Source of the DNA: Lingula anatina
Lineage: Eukaryota; Brachiopoda; Lingulata; Lingulida; Lingulidae
Length of the DNA stretch: 24,591 nt
Reading direction: 5' to 3'
Assembly (NCBI RefSeq): GCF_001039355.2
Contig: NW_019775936.1
Span: 1 to 24,591, forward strand
Below are positions 1 through 9,190 of this stretch, one piece after another; position 1 is the stretch's first letter; each line of letters begins with the position of its first letter. The notes under the pieces are model-generated. The model was not told the origin of the DNA. It searched no databases and saw only the letters and a program-made list of their open reading frames with translations. The position numbers and the translations under genes are program-made.

Positions 1-104
1 TCATCAAATATCAAATAAATAGCTTTTTCATAGGGGAGTCTTTGGGTTGTAGAAGTCATATACTCAAAAAAATAAAATAAGATTTATAAAGGTTTGTAGG
101 GGGG

Positions 105-153
105 AGTCAAAATTTCATGGGGGGAGTCAGATTTTCATTATGAAATTTTGACT
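105..153. repeat. Short inverted repeat, 14-nt arms
   Basis: Arms at 105-118 and 140-153 are exact reverse complements (AGTCAAAATTTCAT), with a 21-nt G-rich loop. It sits in a patch of repeated GGGGAGTCA motifs and a G run (161-170). No function is assigned. Confidence 0.7.
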
Positions 154-195
154 GGGGGAGGGGGGGGGGGTCAGATTTTCATGTTACACCGGTAT

Positions 196-768
196 TCAGT
201 CAGTTTTCCTTAATTTGCTAGTTTCTTTTAGCACAATCCCTCAAGCCACAGCCTCTAGTTTTGGTTTCTTCCTCAATCTTTGATCAGTGTCACCACACTG
301 CCGTTCCATTTGAAGGTTGTGGACAGGGGTCTCATCCATGTTTTCACACTGATCAAACACAGAATATTCAACTGGATATTCACCAAATCGATAGTATTCT
401 CTGCGTTGCATAGCCAGAACCTTTGCCATTTCTGGTAATATCTTCTTTGTCAAAGCTATGTACTCATTCAGATATGCACCAGCACATCGTTTCACACTCT
501 CAACTACGTATAGGCCATAGTTATCTTTCACTTTCTAGAATAATTCTTGATTGAAACAGGAAAACTCAGGAGCATCTAGCTGAAAGAAATTCTCATGTAC
601 CTCATTTTTACTCAGCTCTAGATGTAATGATTGAAACTTTACTATCAATTTGCTGTGTGTTGCACCCCTGGATATTGTTATGGCATGAAACTTGAATGCT
701 ACAACAGCAGCAACTATTCTCATATATTCCAATGCCAGAGCATCTCTTACAAGACAAGCTAGATGCCA
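196..768 (-). pseudogene. Decayed ORF of unknown family
   Basis: One minus-strand frame reads protein-like sequence from 768 down to 198, broken by a TAG at 532-534 and a TGA at 241-243, and closed by a TGA at 196-198. An in-frame TGA at 769-771 bounds it upstream. No ATG start is visible: the upper part reads through 732 (a TTG). Protein-like stretches include WHLACLVRDALALEYMR near the top, DNYGLYVVESVKRCAGAYL after the TAG, and VHNLQMERQCG near the end. The text after the TGA at 241 (GIVLKETSKLRKTD) still looks coding, which suggests the stop is a late point mutation. I do not recognise the family; a repeat-derived or transposon-derived gene fragment is the most likely class. No flanking repeats were seen. 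Confidence 0.4.
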
Positions 769-771
769 TCA

Positions 772-1242
772 TTGTCTAGCTAGTTTTTCAGTAATAAAAA
801 GATAATGAAATCATGAGAAATCTAAAAGGAAAAATGTCATCAAAACTATGAATAATGAATTACCATATTGATGTTATTGATATAAGGTGTCAATGCCCCC
901 ATGATTTTGAGTATGTAGCTACCTTTCAAATAAACTTTTTACACAAATTTCTTAAAAACCAAATAAAAAATTCATCTATTTGGCTTTGGTGAGTTTGAAA
1001 CAACTTGTCAGGCCCATATAACTTTCATTCATGCTGTAGGAAGACAGTCCCGAAACAGTAGAAAATCTTGAAAATCGCGCTAAAATGCTAAAAATCTCGC
1101 AATAATAAAATGCAAGTAGCAGCTGAGTTATCAATGATCTTTCAAAAAGAACATTTGAAATATTGTTTTTAGGTGTGTAAGGAACTTTTTAGCTGGTTTT
1201 GACATATTTTTGGAATTATGGACCCCCCCCCTACAATTAGTC
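772..1242. other. Non-genic stretch
   Basis: AT-rich sequence with no convincing ORF, RNA gene or inverted repeat. A C run at about 1221-1231 precedes the duplicated segment. Confidence 0.5.
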
Positions 1243-1564
1243 TACGATCTAAACGGCTTCTTTAGTCGGTACGTGTCTTGGACGGAATCATTTAAGTAGG
1301 TAAAGAAGTGCGAGAAAGTATTACACATTAGAAGAGAAATAACAGAGAGGGAAATAATGGGCAAATACCCCTCGATCCTATACATAAAATGTAGGTCCAA
1401 AGTGAAACTATCTGTACCTGTACCTATGCCTTTTATGGTCGTTTAAATGTACCCCGGTAACTCCACGCTAACGACAGCATTCGTGCGTGAGAAAAAACAT
1501 GAATATTCAACTGAAAGAAACGTTTTAAATTCAACTATCTTGGATAATAATTAACCTAACTTAC

Positions 1565-1655
1565 CGCAGAAGCTAATGGCGTCTGGCGTTATTTGTCGTG
1601 GAAATACCAGGATATTTTCATCCTCGGGATTTCCCTCTTTCGTTGCTGACGTCAT
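1565..1655 (-). CDS. Candidate first coding exon of a gene continuing left
   Basis: On the minus strand an ATG at 1653-1655 opens 30 codons (MTSATKEGNPEDENI...ISFC) and ends one base into the next codon at a strong donor, CTGCG|GTAAGTT. The reading frame and the donor are seen directly. The donor is conserved in the diverged copy at 24222, which argues that splicing here was once selected. The second exon would lie at lower coordinates and I could not place it in 1-1564. An alternative reading uses an acceptor inside the ATGACGTCAG stretch, making this an internal exon. The peptide matches no family I recognise. Confidence 0.4.
1647..1654. promoter_or_regulatory. CRE-type palindrome TGACGTCA
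   Basis: A perfect 8-bp CREB/ATF consensus overlaps the ATG of the candidate first exon. The right-hand copy has TGACGTTA instead. One 8-mer can occur by chance, so regulation is only a possibility. Confidence 0.25.
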
Positions 1656-1740
1656 AATAGGCTCAATTAATCAGCACATCGATGGAAGAGTGCAAGATGA
1701 ATAGGAAATTATGTACTAGTAGTTGTGGCATCACCTAGTT

Positions 1741-2430
1741 ATTTGCGTTTTATTCTTGCATCCAAAACACTGAATGCTTCCGTTTTCGTTGTTTTCGTTG
1801 TTACTGACGCCTTTTTTATGGATGAAATTATTTTCGAGTACTCTGGTCGCAGGTTTCTATGGATGAATTAAAAGAGTCGGTTTTCTTCATTGGATAATTT
1901 GTTAAGTACATGGATGATATATGATGACTATGCGGTGAACCGATGGTTTTTGTATATCTTCTATTAAGACGACAGATTTATTTTGCACAGGACATTCACC
2001 GGTATGTCTCTAGCTAATTATGTGCATTTTTCTGTACCGTGATTGTGTCAGGATCATGGCAGGGACATATCTGTGGATATGCAGAAGGCAGTATTTATTT
2101 ATTTAGAAAAATAAGAAGGAATGGCACGTGTCGTAAGGGTCTATTGAAGTACATATAAAATGGAAAGGGGGAATCAACTATTATGATGGATAGCTGAAAT
2201 AGGTTTATTTCTTCGAATAAGGTGAAAAACACTATAATCATAGTACTGATAAACGTTTTAGTGAATATCGTTACTAAGTGTAGGCTAAGTCGTGTGCCAT
2301 GTCACGTTGACGCGAGTTTTCGCGACTTTCGCCACCTGGTATGTACGACCAGTTAACTCTCAGCACAGGCGGTATGTCTTACCCATTTGTTTTTCAGCAC
2401 ACTGCATCCTTAATACGGAAAGTCAAACGC
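1741..2430. other. Non-genic stretch
   Basis: No supported ORF, RNA gene or repeat. The GC-richer part near 2290-2340 has no recognisable motif. Confidence 0.45.
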
Positions 2431-2434
2431 CGTT

Positions 2435-2495
2435 AGGCTAATGATTTTGATATACATGTAACAAGGCAATGGAGGAGCCGAGGGTGGGGGGGGGG
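2435..2495 (-). repeat. Dispersed repeat fragment, inverted partner near 10871-10930
   Basis: Read on the minus strand this stretch has a C-rich tract, then CTCCTCCATTG, then an AT-rich block with AAATCATTA and CCT. The same order occurs on the plus strand at about 10871-10930. The two are inverted copies of one short unknown repeat. A run of 13 Gs lies at about 2487-2499. Confidence 0.5.
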
Positions 2496-2499
2496 GGGT

Positions 2500-3170
2500 A
2501 AAGTGATCACATGCACCCCTCTCTCCTTACCTTGGTGGGTATCGCCCTCTCCTGCTTCAACATTTTCCAAATCCTCAGCTGTGTAATGCCTGTATTCAAC
2601 ACCGACTACGAATTCCATAAACCGCCAAGAACTGGTAAATCCAAGGGTTCTAAGTTTAATATTGACACATTTTAAAGCTCTTAACAATGATTCTTATTTA
2701 TTCTTAGTCAGTTTTTACAATTTTGGAGAGATCGTTAACCAGTCTTCTATTTATTACCATTTAATGTTCATACTCCAATTCTAGGGACAGTATAGCTTAC
2801 TATAGCTACTGTATGTTAAACCTCCATTCCGGAAGTGAAGCCCAAGCAGGGACCAGATTTCTACAAAAAAAGAGCAAAATACCACGATTCCTGCTGATTT
2901 ATAAAATTTATCAATTCCTGGCGATTCGTGTGTGGGTAGTCGGTGTAGAATAGGGCTATAAGGATAGTCCCCTTGCACAAAACACACGCGTCAGATTGCA
3001 GATTCGGTCATGCGAATGTTGGACACGGTTGTTAGAGGAGGCAATAAGTGAAAAAAGTTTAGCCTTATTTTCAAAATCTATTCCTAAATATAATCCAATT
3101 CCAATTACAGTTGAATGTAATTATTAATTGAAATCTTGAATGTATAGAGCAAAGAATCCAAGCTATGGGT
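2500..3170. other. Non-genic stretch with one weak exon-like segment
   Basis: On the minus strand 2524-2640 runs from an acceptor-like TTTACCAG to a donor-like ACCAAG|GTAAGG, with an open frame reading EYRHYTAEDLENVEAGEG. There is no partner exon or family match, so I do not call a gene. The rest shows nothing. Confidence 0.25.
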
Positions 3171-3176
3171 TTAAAA

Positions 3177-3305
3177 AATATGCAACTTTATTTTTAGCAA
3201 AATTACCCTTTATTAATTCAAGAACATTTATAAGTCCACTGTGTGTTTAAATAAAGCTTTTTAAATGCTTGACTACAAAAAGTTCCATTCTGAGTTTATT
3301 AGATC
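3177..3305. repeat. Relict copy of ankyrin-gene first-intron sequence
   Basis: The stretch TATGCAACTTTATTTTTAGC followed by AAAATTACCC, ACATTTATAAG and an AAAAAGTTCCATT block matches about 22163-22370, inside the first intron of the ankyrin/Death gene, in the same orientation. The ankyrin start exon that should follow on the high side is not found near 3400. This is either a fragment of a deleted gene copy or a shared dispersed repeat. Confidence 0.5.
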
Positions 3306-3335
3306 CTTTTCCTAGTGAACTATTAGTGTAATATC

Positions 3336-3357
3336 AAAAAAAAAAAAAAAAAAAAAA
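3336..3357. repeat. Poly-A run, 22 nt
   Basis: Uninterrupted adenines. No retroelement body or target duplication was seen next to it. Confidence 0.9.
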
Positions 3358-4390
3358 TCAAAACTCTCTGCAGCATTGCGTTTCACAAACAAAGGCAATA
3401 AACACAGAAAAAGCTACGAAGATGGATATTACATGTAACTCAAAATAACAGATCACTTATTAGTATTTTTTCAATTATAGCTCACTGTTCGATACACAAC
3501 CAACATCCATAAATGTTTAATCCGTTGTCGAAATAGCCCTTCGTAAATATTAGTACACCTATACTCCTTTATAATTATTTATTAATTGTATTTATCTATC
3601 TATATATAAAGTGCAATCAATGTTTAATTTAGACAGATCCTTGGAATAAGTAAACATTAGAGAGTTTGGAATACACTGAAACAGGAAGTTCAATCAAAGG
3701 GGTGAGGCCTATATACTAAATTAAATGAAAATCTCTACGTCTATTCAGTTTGTCAGGTTGGCTTGTTGATCAAAATTATACGTTCCGAATCTATCAGCAA
3801 AGCAGCACTCAGCAAATGTCTTTCTTTGACTTCATTCAATTTTTCTTCCCCACATCACATCAGTTAATCAGGGTGCAACTGCTCTGAAAAAAATACGCAA
3901 ATTCATAAGTATTCAAAGGGTTCAAAATGGGATTATATGTGACCTAAATCCAAGAGATGGGGACACAGGTCCTTGAGGGTTAGGAGGAGAAGCGGTACCA
4001 GCGGAACAGTACGAGACGGGTCGGAACTAAAAACATTAGTACCGCCAGAATACGCGCTGTTGGTACTAATAAAACGCGGTTAATTAAATTATCGTTGACA
4101 AAAAATAACATATCAATACAATTCACTATTTTCTACAAAATGAATGTTTTCAGTCCTTAAATTATTTTTAAAAATGTGACTGCATCTATACATTGAGCAA
4201 AACAGCAGGAAATGGAACATTTGCGCATCTTGTTTTTTTTTTAATTGCAACTCAATCGTGGACACTGATGAAGATGTAAAAAGGGATGGTGTGATAATTA
4301 TCAATTTTTATGTTCAGATTCATTCATTTATCAACATTATTTTATGTTCAGATCCTTTCACATCTTTCAGACAATACGGTAACCTATCAT
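3358..4390. other. Non-genic stretch
   Basis: No supported gene. A small inverted repeat lies at 4035-4043 and 4062-4070 (ATTAGTACC arms). Open frames here are short and have no protein-like character. Confidence 0.45.
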
Positions 4391-4394
4391 CAGC

Positions 4395-4745
4395 TCACAA
4401 TACTAAACCATTATATTACGTAAAATATTTTGAAAGTTTGCCCTCGGAACGACTCTTATGGGCATTTTAAAGTTTATTTTAGTACAGTTTTTTGTTAAGT
4501 GTATGTAAGTGTCATGCTTTACCAACATTCATCTATTTCTATTGCCTCAGGTGGACCTGCCACAAGGTGTGTCCGAGGAATCACAGTCACTGAATGGGGG
4601 CTTAAAAAAGACGCATTTAGCTTTAATACACAAATAAATGCGCTTGCAATGATATTTTCCTTTTAGCTTAATATTTTTTTTGGGTATATTTGTCATGAAT
4701 AAGTTATATTGTTTCAGCATCTGTGCATACGTAGATCCAGCCCAG
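4395..4745 (+). repeat. First copy of a duplicated block with a terminal-exon-like segment
   Basis: It aligns with 6820-7215 in the same orientation. Shared blocks in order are CACAATACT, GTGTTAAGTG-type sequence with TTTGTTAAGTG, TTTACCAACATT, CTGCCACAAG, CACTGAATGGG, GACGCATTTAGC and AATGATATTTTCCTTT. Similarity covers intron-like, exon-like and downstream parts, so this is a genomic duplication of DNA and not a processed copy. The TIR element (5010-6295) lies between the two copies. Confidence 0.75.
4552..4595 (+). pseudogene. Possible terminal exon, MYND-like half finger, damaged copy
   Basis: After a pyrimidine-rich tract and an AG, the plus strand reads RWTCHKVCPRNHSH and stops at TGA. 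It is homologous to the segment at 7014-7069. It has lost one codon between the His and the last Cys, giving W-x2-H-x2-C, where MYND fingers have W-x2-H-x3-C. No partner exon was found. Confidence 0.25.
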
Positions 4746-5009
4746 ACAGATACGGGTTAGGTTTCGAACCACATATAGAACTTGGTCAAAAATAATTTGT
4801 CGTTCTTAGTATATATGCAAAGTTTTTTTTGTCAGATTTTCGTTTAGACGATTATCAGAAATAAACCACGTCCCTTTTTTGTCAATGAAAATTGAAAATA
4901 GGACAGAATAAAACACAATTTCGTAAGAAATATACACTGAAGCAAATACAATGTACACATGTAGGAATACAAACCCGCCTCCTTCCCAGTGTGAAGGGAA
5001 CAGAGGTCA

Positions 5010-6295
5010 GGGCCCGGTTGCACCAACCGGTCGTAAGTGAGGCGTAGCAGTTGCGCCGGCGTAAACCGGGCGCAAATCGCTACGCCCGAGTAAAGCCAGT
5101 TGCACCAAACTAGAATAGTGTTTACGTCGGTCGTAAATTTACGCCTGCCAGCTAGGTGGTGTAAGTCGGTCGTAGCTCGTTTTCCACTATGGCTAGACAA
5201 GCACAGAGAGAGTTTGATGACAATTATCGTTGTTAACGTAGAAAATGTGGGTTGTTATTTGTTAGTTTCTTATTCAAATCTTCCGTCTGTATAGCTTGGT
5301 TTAAAAAAATATATATATGGCTACATATATAATGTATTTAGTAATCATATAATATATATATATATATATGATTACTAAATACATTATATGTGTAGCCATG
5401 TACATGTATATGCATATGTTCAAATTAAATCTTACCACACATGTAGGTACGTCTTGGCTCTCAGCAGTACGGTTTCTTTAATTCTTTTTCTTTTCACAAT
5501 TTTTGACAAATCATAACTAACTATAGTCATTCTTTCTTCACATTTTATATCATTTATATTTGACTATATATATAAACATAGAGATGAAAGCTTAAAATAT
5601 CAAACTTTTAAGGCTCATATATAATGTGTATTAGGTCTCTTGTATTTCTTAATCTCCAAGATGTAAGCTCGATTGAATTAAATGATCTCTCACGGTGTAA
5701 CCATAGATAAGAAGGTCATGAAATTGTCGGCACTGTTGTAAAAATATAAAAAGAGAGCAATGTTGGCGTTTTTGCGTTATTTTCAGATTCAAAAGTTTCA
5801 ATAACAAATGTGAAGGTGTTCAAATCCATTAATAGAAATACGTACTGCCTCCAACGCGTTTTTCTCATTAACAGCAGCATACTATAATAGCATATTATAA
5901 TAATATTTTGATTCGGAATATATTTACGATTTTATTGCTATATATCCAAGGCCACAGCAAAGTTAACGTATTTTAACGTTCTTATTACTAAATCAAAATG
6001 GAATAATGTAGCTTATGAATTTCTCCGTCTCTGAAATGCTCCTTTTGTGTTTATTTATGTCATCATTCCATAATGACTGCAGCTGAGATCACCTCATTTG
6101 CCCAATTATACCATTCACGTATTGTTGGCCAGTGACGCAACGGAGCGTTACTTGGGCGTAGTTACGACGATCAGTTTTTGTCTTGGTGCAACTGGCGTAA
6201 GCAGGGAGAGTAAACCTGGCGCACGGACGCCAGGCGTTGCGGTTTACGACAGTCGTAGCCGAGTAGATTTACGCCCCGTTGGTGCAACCGGGCCC
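5010..6295. mobile_element. Non-autonomous TIR DNA element, 1286 bp
   Basis: The ends are exact 18-bp inverted repeats: GGGCCCGGTTGCACCAAC at 5010-5027 and its complement at 6278-6295. A second inverted motif, CCAGTTGCACCAA, lies 86 nt inside the left end (5096-5108) and is mirrored at 6183-6195. Between these, both ends share GTAAATTTACGC- and TCGTAA-type motifs, giving ragged subterminal arms of about 200 bp. The GC-rich ends contrast with the AT-rich core. No transposase frame is present. No clear target duplication was found (flanks TCA and AGG), so the superfamily stays open; a Harbinger-type relative is a guess. Confidence 0.8.
5317..5399. repeat. 83-bp palindrome with a TA-repeat centre
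   Basis: Arms 5317-5350 and 5366-5399 are reverse complements with one mismatch. The centre is a run of TA dinucleotides. It lies inside the TIR element but off its midpoint (about 5652), so it is likely a separate small foldback insertion or a cruciform-forming hotspot. Confidence 0.9.
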
Positions 6296-6412
6296 AGGAT
6301 TCTTTGTCCTTTGAATGCGTATCTTAGGTCCCCCGTTCTTAGGAAAGCACGTCCTCGGAAACAAGTTCCTGGGACTAAAAATCTTGCAGAAAGAGTTCGA
6401 CGTCTTAGTTGG

Positions 6413-6442
6413 AGCAAGGACGTATATAGAATATACGTCCTT
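6413..6442. repeat. Short near-palindrome just outside the TIR element
   Basis: CAAGGACGTATAT and ATATACGTCCTTG face each other across a 4-nt centre. The flank 6296-6412 contains further GTCC/GGAC motifs, so this may be part of another decayed inverted-repeat element. Confidence 0.6.
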
Positions 6443-6819
6443 GGTTGGAGACATTTACCCAACTATAGTAATTGTTGTTTTGTAGACGAAATACTTCTGG
6501 ATTCTTTTTACGTTACCGGTATTTAACGTGACTTAGCGCTCTTTATAATTACTCGCATAGCCCAGTATTCACTTTATTCGGATTAATTAAGATTTTGAAA
6601 TAAACGAAAGAGAGCCTACAAATTTAAACTTTCACTTTATTTCAAATAACTATGGACAACATATGTTCACCATTCACATTAAAATATCTCGACATAACAG
6701 ACCAGAATTGATAGCTAAAATATATGGCAGTCACAACACATTTTTTGTTTTTTAAAAAAAAAGAGAGATAAGCATGTCAGGAAAGATTACAGTTTCAGAC
6801 CTCATAATAACGTGTACCT

Positions 6820-7215
6820 ATGATCAGCCCACAATACTTAGCCATTATTGTTGTGTAAAATTTAAAGGTTAAAAAACCTTTAGGATACGTATCCCCAAAA
6901 GTTTGAAAATTTGCCCCAGGAAAGACTCCTGTGGGTATCTGTTAAGTTCATTTAGTGCAGTTTTTGTTAAGTGCCTCTTAATGTCAAACTTTACCAACAT
7001 TTATCAATTTCAGATTGCCCTAAGTGGGCCTGTCACAAGAAGATATGTGCCACAAATCATATTCAGTGAATAGGAGCTTAAAAAGAAGACGCATTTAGCC
7101 ATAATACTGTATATAAATGCACAAACATAGTTTAATCTGTAATGATATTTTCCTTTCAATACCTTAATACTGGTTTTAGGTTTATTCGTTATCGATTCAG
7201 CACCTATACAAACGT
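6820..7215 (+). repeat. Second copy of the duplicated block
   Basis: Partner of 4395-4745, with the same landmarks and about 2.4 kb away. It is slightly longer through small insertions and keeps the better-preserved version of the terminal-exon-like segment. Confidence 0.75.
7014..7069 (+). CDS. Possible terminal exon encoding the last part of a MYND-like finger
   Basis: TATCAATTTCAG gives an acceptor, after which the plus strand reads DCPKWACHKKICATNHIQ and stops at TGA. The W-x2-H-x3-C spacing fits the end of a MYND zinc finger, where a Cys and His close the second zinc site. No upstream exon with the remaining Cys pairs was found between the TIR element and this point, so the gene is unproven. 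The aligned stop in the partner block at 4552-4595 gives some support that the frame was once used. Confidence 0.25.
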
Positions 7216-8290
7216 ACGTCTCCACTCTGGTCCTCAGATCAAATTCTGTCGTTTAGCTCTAAATTGTTTCTGAGAGGTTCTGTTCTGTTCCTGCACCTGT
7301 GAATGTCCATCATGCCTTGATCGTACGTGTTCCCAAATTTTTCAGCTGTATTCATTTGGAAACCTGCTAGTATGACGTTCAGGGGAAGGGGGTACATGTA
7401 GTTGTAGTTTAGCAACCAAATTAACAGGCTTATTGGGTGATATTTTACAGCGTAAATTGAAAAAGATAATTGCAGAATAACCCTGTGTTCCAAGAACACC
7501 GAAGATGAGGAAAGACCGCAGATTCACTTTTTGAAAGGTCAGGTCACAAAATGACGAATATGGCATCTCAGGCCACAAAAATATAAATTTACAGGGTTTA
7601 GTTCAAGAAACACTCTTCTCCTAGAAAACTACAGATATAAGTCCACCCTGTTTCCTTCATGTCCTTATTATTATCTTTGTCGTGTTCTCAATGTCCCTTA
7701 TTTTTGTAGCACCCTTGTGCGTTCCAGGTAGAAATCTTAGTTTGAGTTCATTCAATAAAGCATGGTTTCCAACCTGCGCGGAATTTTATCGACTGAATAA
7801 AAACTAGAATGTTACTCTGTATATTTCACAAATATCACGGCCATACACGACGATCTTTTAACTTTGTCCCAAAACATACATGTAAACCACTTAAGTTGTC
7901 TCGGAAAACTTACACGGTAAGGAGATATTTTATAATGATTAACGCTTTCATTGTGGGTTTTACATTTATACTTATGCCCTTGTTGATTATTGTTAAAATG
8001 CACGAGAAAATATTTTTCCTTTTTCTAATTATTACTTGGCTGCTCTTCACTACGTTGAAAAAAGGTAAAAGAAGGCAGTAACAAAAAAATGGGCAACCAA
8101 GATTGTCAGTCAGTTTTCCAAAGTATAAAAATGATGGTTACACAGTCAGAAATGAAAAAAAAAAGCATAACCAACACACAATATCATTGTAAAATGCTCA
8201 TATTCAATTTAAGAACTATCATATCTGCATGTCCACGATACTGGGTAACAACATTGGTACATTGACATCAAACTTCAACATTGCGCAGAT
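7216..8290. other. Non-genic stretch
   Basis: Nothing convincing on either strand. The open frames at 7239-7578 and 7809-8081 have no recognisable protein character. Confidence 0.45.
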
Positions 8291-8293
8291 CTT

Positions 8294-8684
8294 GTGAGCA
8301 CGCTTACCGCTTAGACTATGCATTGTGTTTAACCTTAGCCTATATTCATAAATTTTGAAAAATATTTCATTAAACACATACAAAAACCATTAGGAAAGAG
8401 TACACTTACCTTCACAGAGTTGGGGAAACACGCTGCGATCCGATTCAGACACATGTAGGCGGTTAAACAGCGATGACATGAAATCGTCTCTGGTGTGCAC
8501 GCTTTCCGCTTAGAAAATACATGGTATTTTGCTCCATATTCGCAAAGTTTGGAAAATGACACTTTAAACACATACAAAAATTACCAGGGAAGAGTACACT
8601 TGGAACTGTAACTTCACAGAGCTGGGAAAGTACGCTGCGATCTTGAATCACCTGTTAAACAGCGATGACATGAAAGCGTTTTTT
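8294..8684. repeat. Two-unit tandem duplication, about 199 and 192 bp
   Basis: Unit 1 starts at 8294 (GTGAGCACGCTTACCGCTTAG) and unit 2 at 8493 (GTGTGCACGCTTTCCGCTTAG). Both contain TTAAACACATACAAAAA, AAGAGTACACTT, CTTCACAGAG, GCTGCGATC and end near GCGATGACATGAAA. Differences are scattered substitutions and small indels. Short open frames across the units arise from the duplication and are not called as genes. Confidence 0.85.
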
Positions 8685-9165
8685 GTAAGTTACACGCCAA
8701 AAAGTGGGGACCGGATATAGCTTATTAAATAAGTCTTAGACCCCATTTCCAGAGATTAGATCGATCTACTTCAGATAGACCTAACTCCTGGGGGTTCACG
8801 CTAAATAGCTGTCAGCCGGGCGGACACGAAAGTTAATTACCCCCTTACAGCTTGCAGTAGGCGGGACGGACATTTAAGCCGGATTATCTGACAGTAATCT
8901 AGTGAGACTCCTCGCGGGCATAGATGGATCTAAAAGCTCTGGGAATACAGCCTTATTTAATATTAATGTGACGGGGTCATTACGTCATCAGTGAAAATTT
9001 CCACTATTTAGAAACACTATTGAGAAAAGAAACTAGAAGCTAGCTGTGATTTGGCTGTCGCGCGAGTCTGTAAGAAATAAAACAGGATTGGGTCATAACA
9101 TCTGTGATTACACCCTCAGATGACAGGATTTCCTTACACATTGATGTTAATGAAAAGCAGAGTGT
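8685..9165. other. GC-richer non-genic stretch
   Basis: Base composition rises around 8800-8930 compared with the flanks. A TTACGTCA CREB/ATF-like site lies near 8980. This could be a promoter or an old element end; no adjoining gene was found to decide. Confidence 0.3.
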
Positions 9166-9190
9166 ATTTCGGATATTTAAATCCCGAAAT
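9166..9190. repeat. 25-nt imperfect palindrome
   Basis: ATTTCGG and CCGAAAT face each other across an AT-rich centre (ATATTTAAATC). Isolated, with no function assigned. Confidence 0.6.

Larger units (their letters stand above)
1243..1740. repeat. Left copy of the edge duplication
   Basis: This segment aligns in direct orientation with about 23900-24490. Shared landmarks in the same order are TTCTTTAGTCGGTACGT, a GGTCGTTTAAATGTA block, AATAATTAACCTAACTTACC, AATGGCGTCTGGCG and ATCACCTAGT. The copies differ by many substitutions and small indels, so the duplication is not recent. It is either a duplicated 5' gene region or an uncatalogued dispersed repeat. The unit carries a first-exon-like stretch with a splice donor, described separately. 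Confidence 0.8.

Noticed and set aside
4844-5200. 118-codon minus-strand frame
   Set aside because: It spans the left end of the TIR element and shows no domain.
6098-6526. 142-codon plus-strand frame
   Set aside because: It spans the right end of the TIR element and its GC-rich inverted repeat; composition explains the open frame.
8335-8651. Two overlapping minus-strand frames of about 80 and 62 codons
   Set aside because: They arise from the tandem duplication and lie in different frames of its two units.
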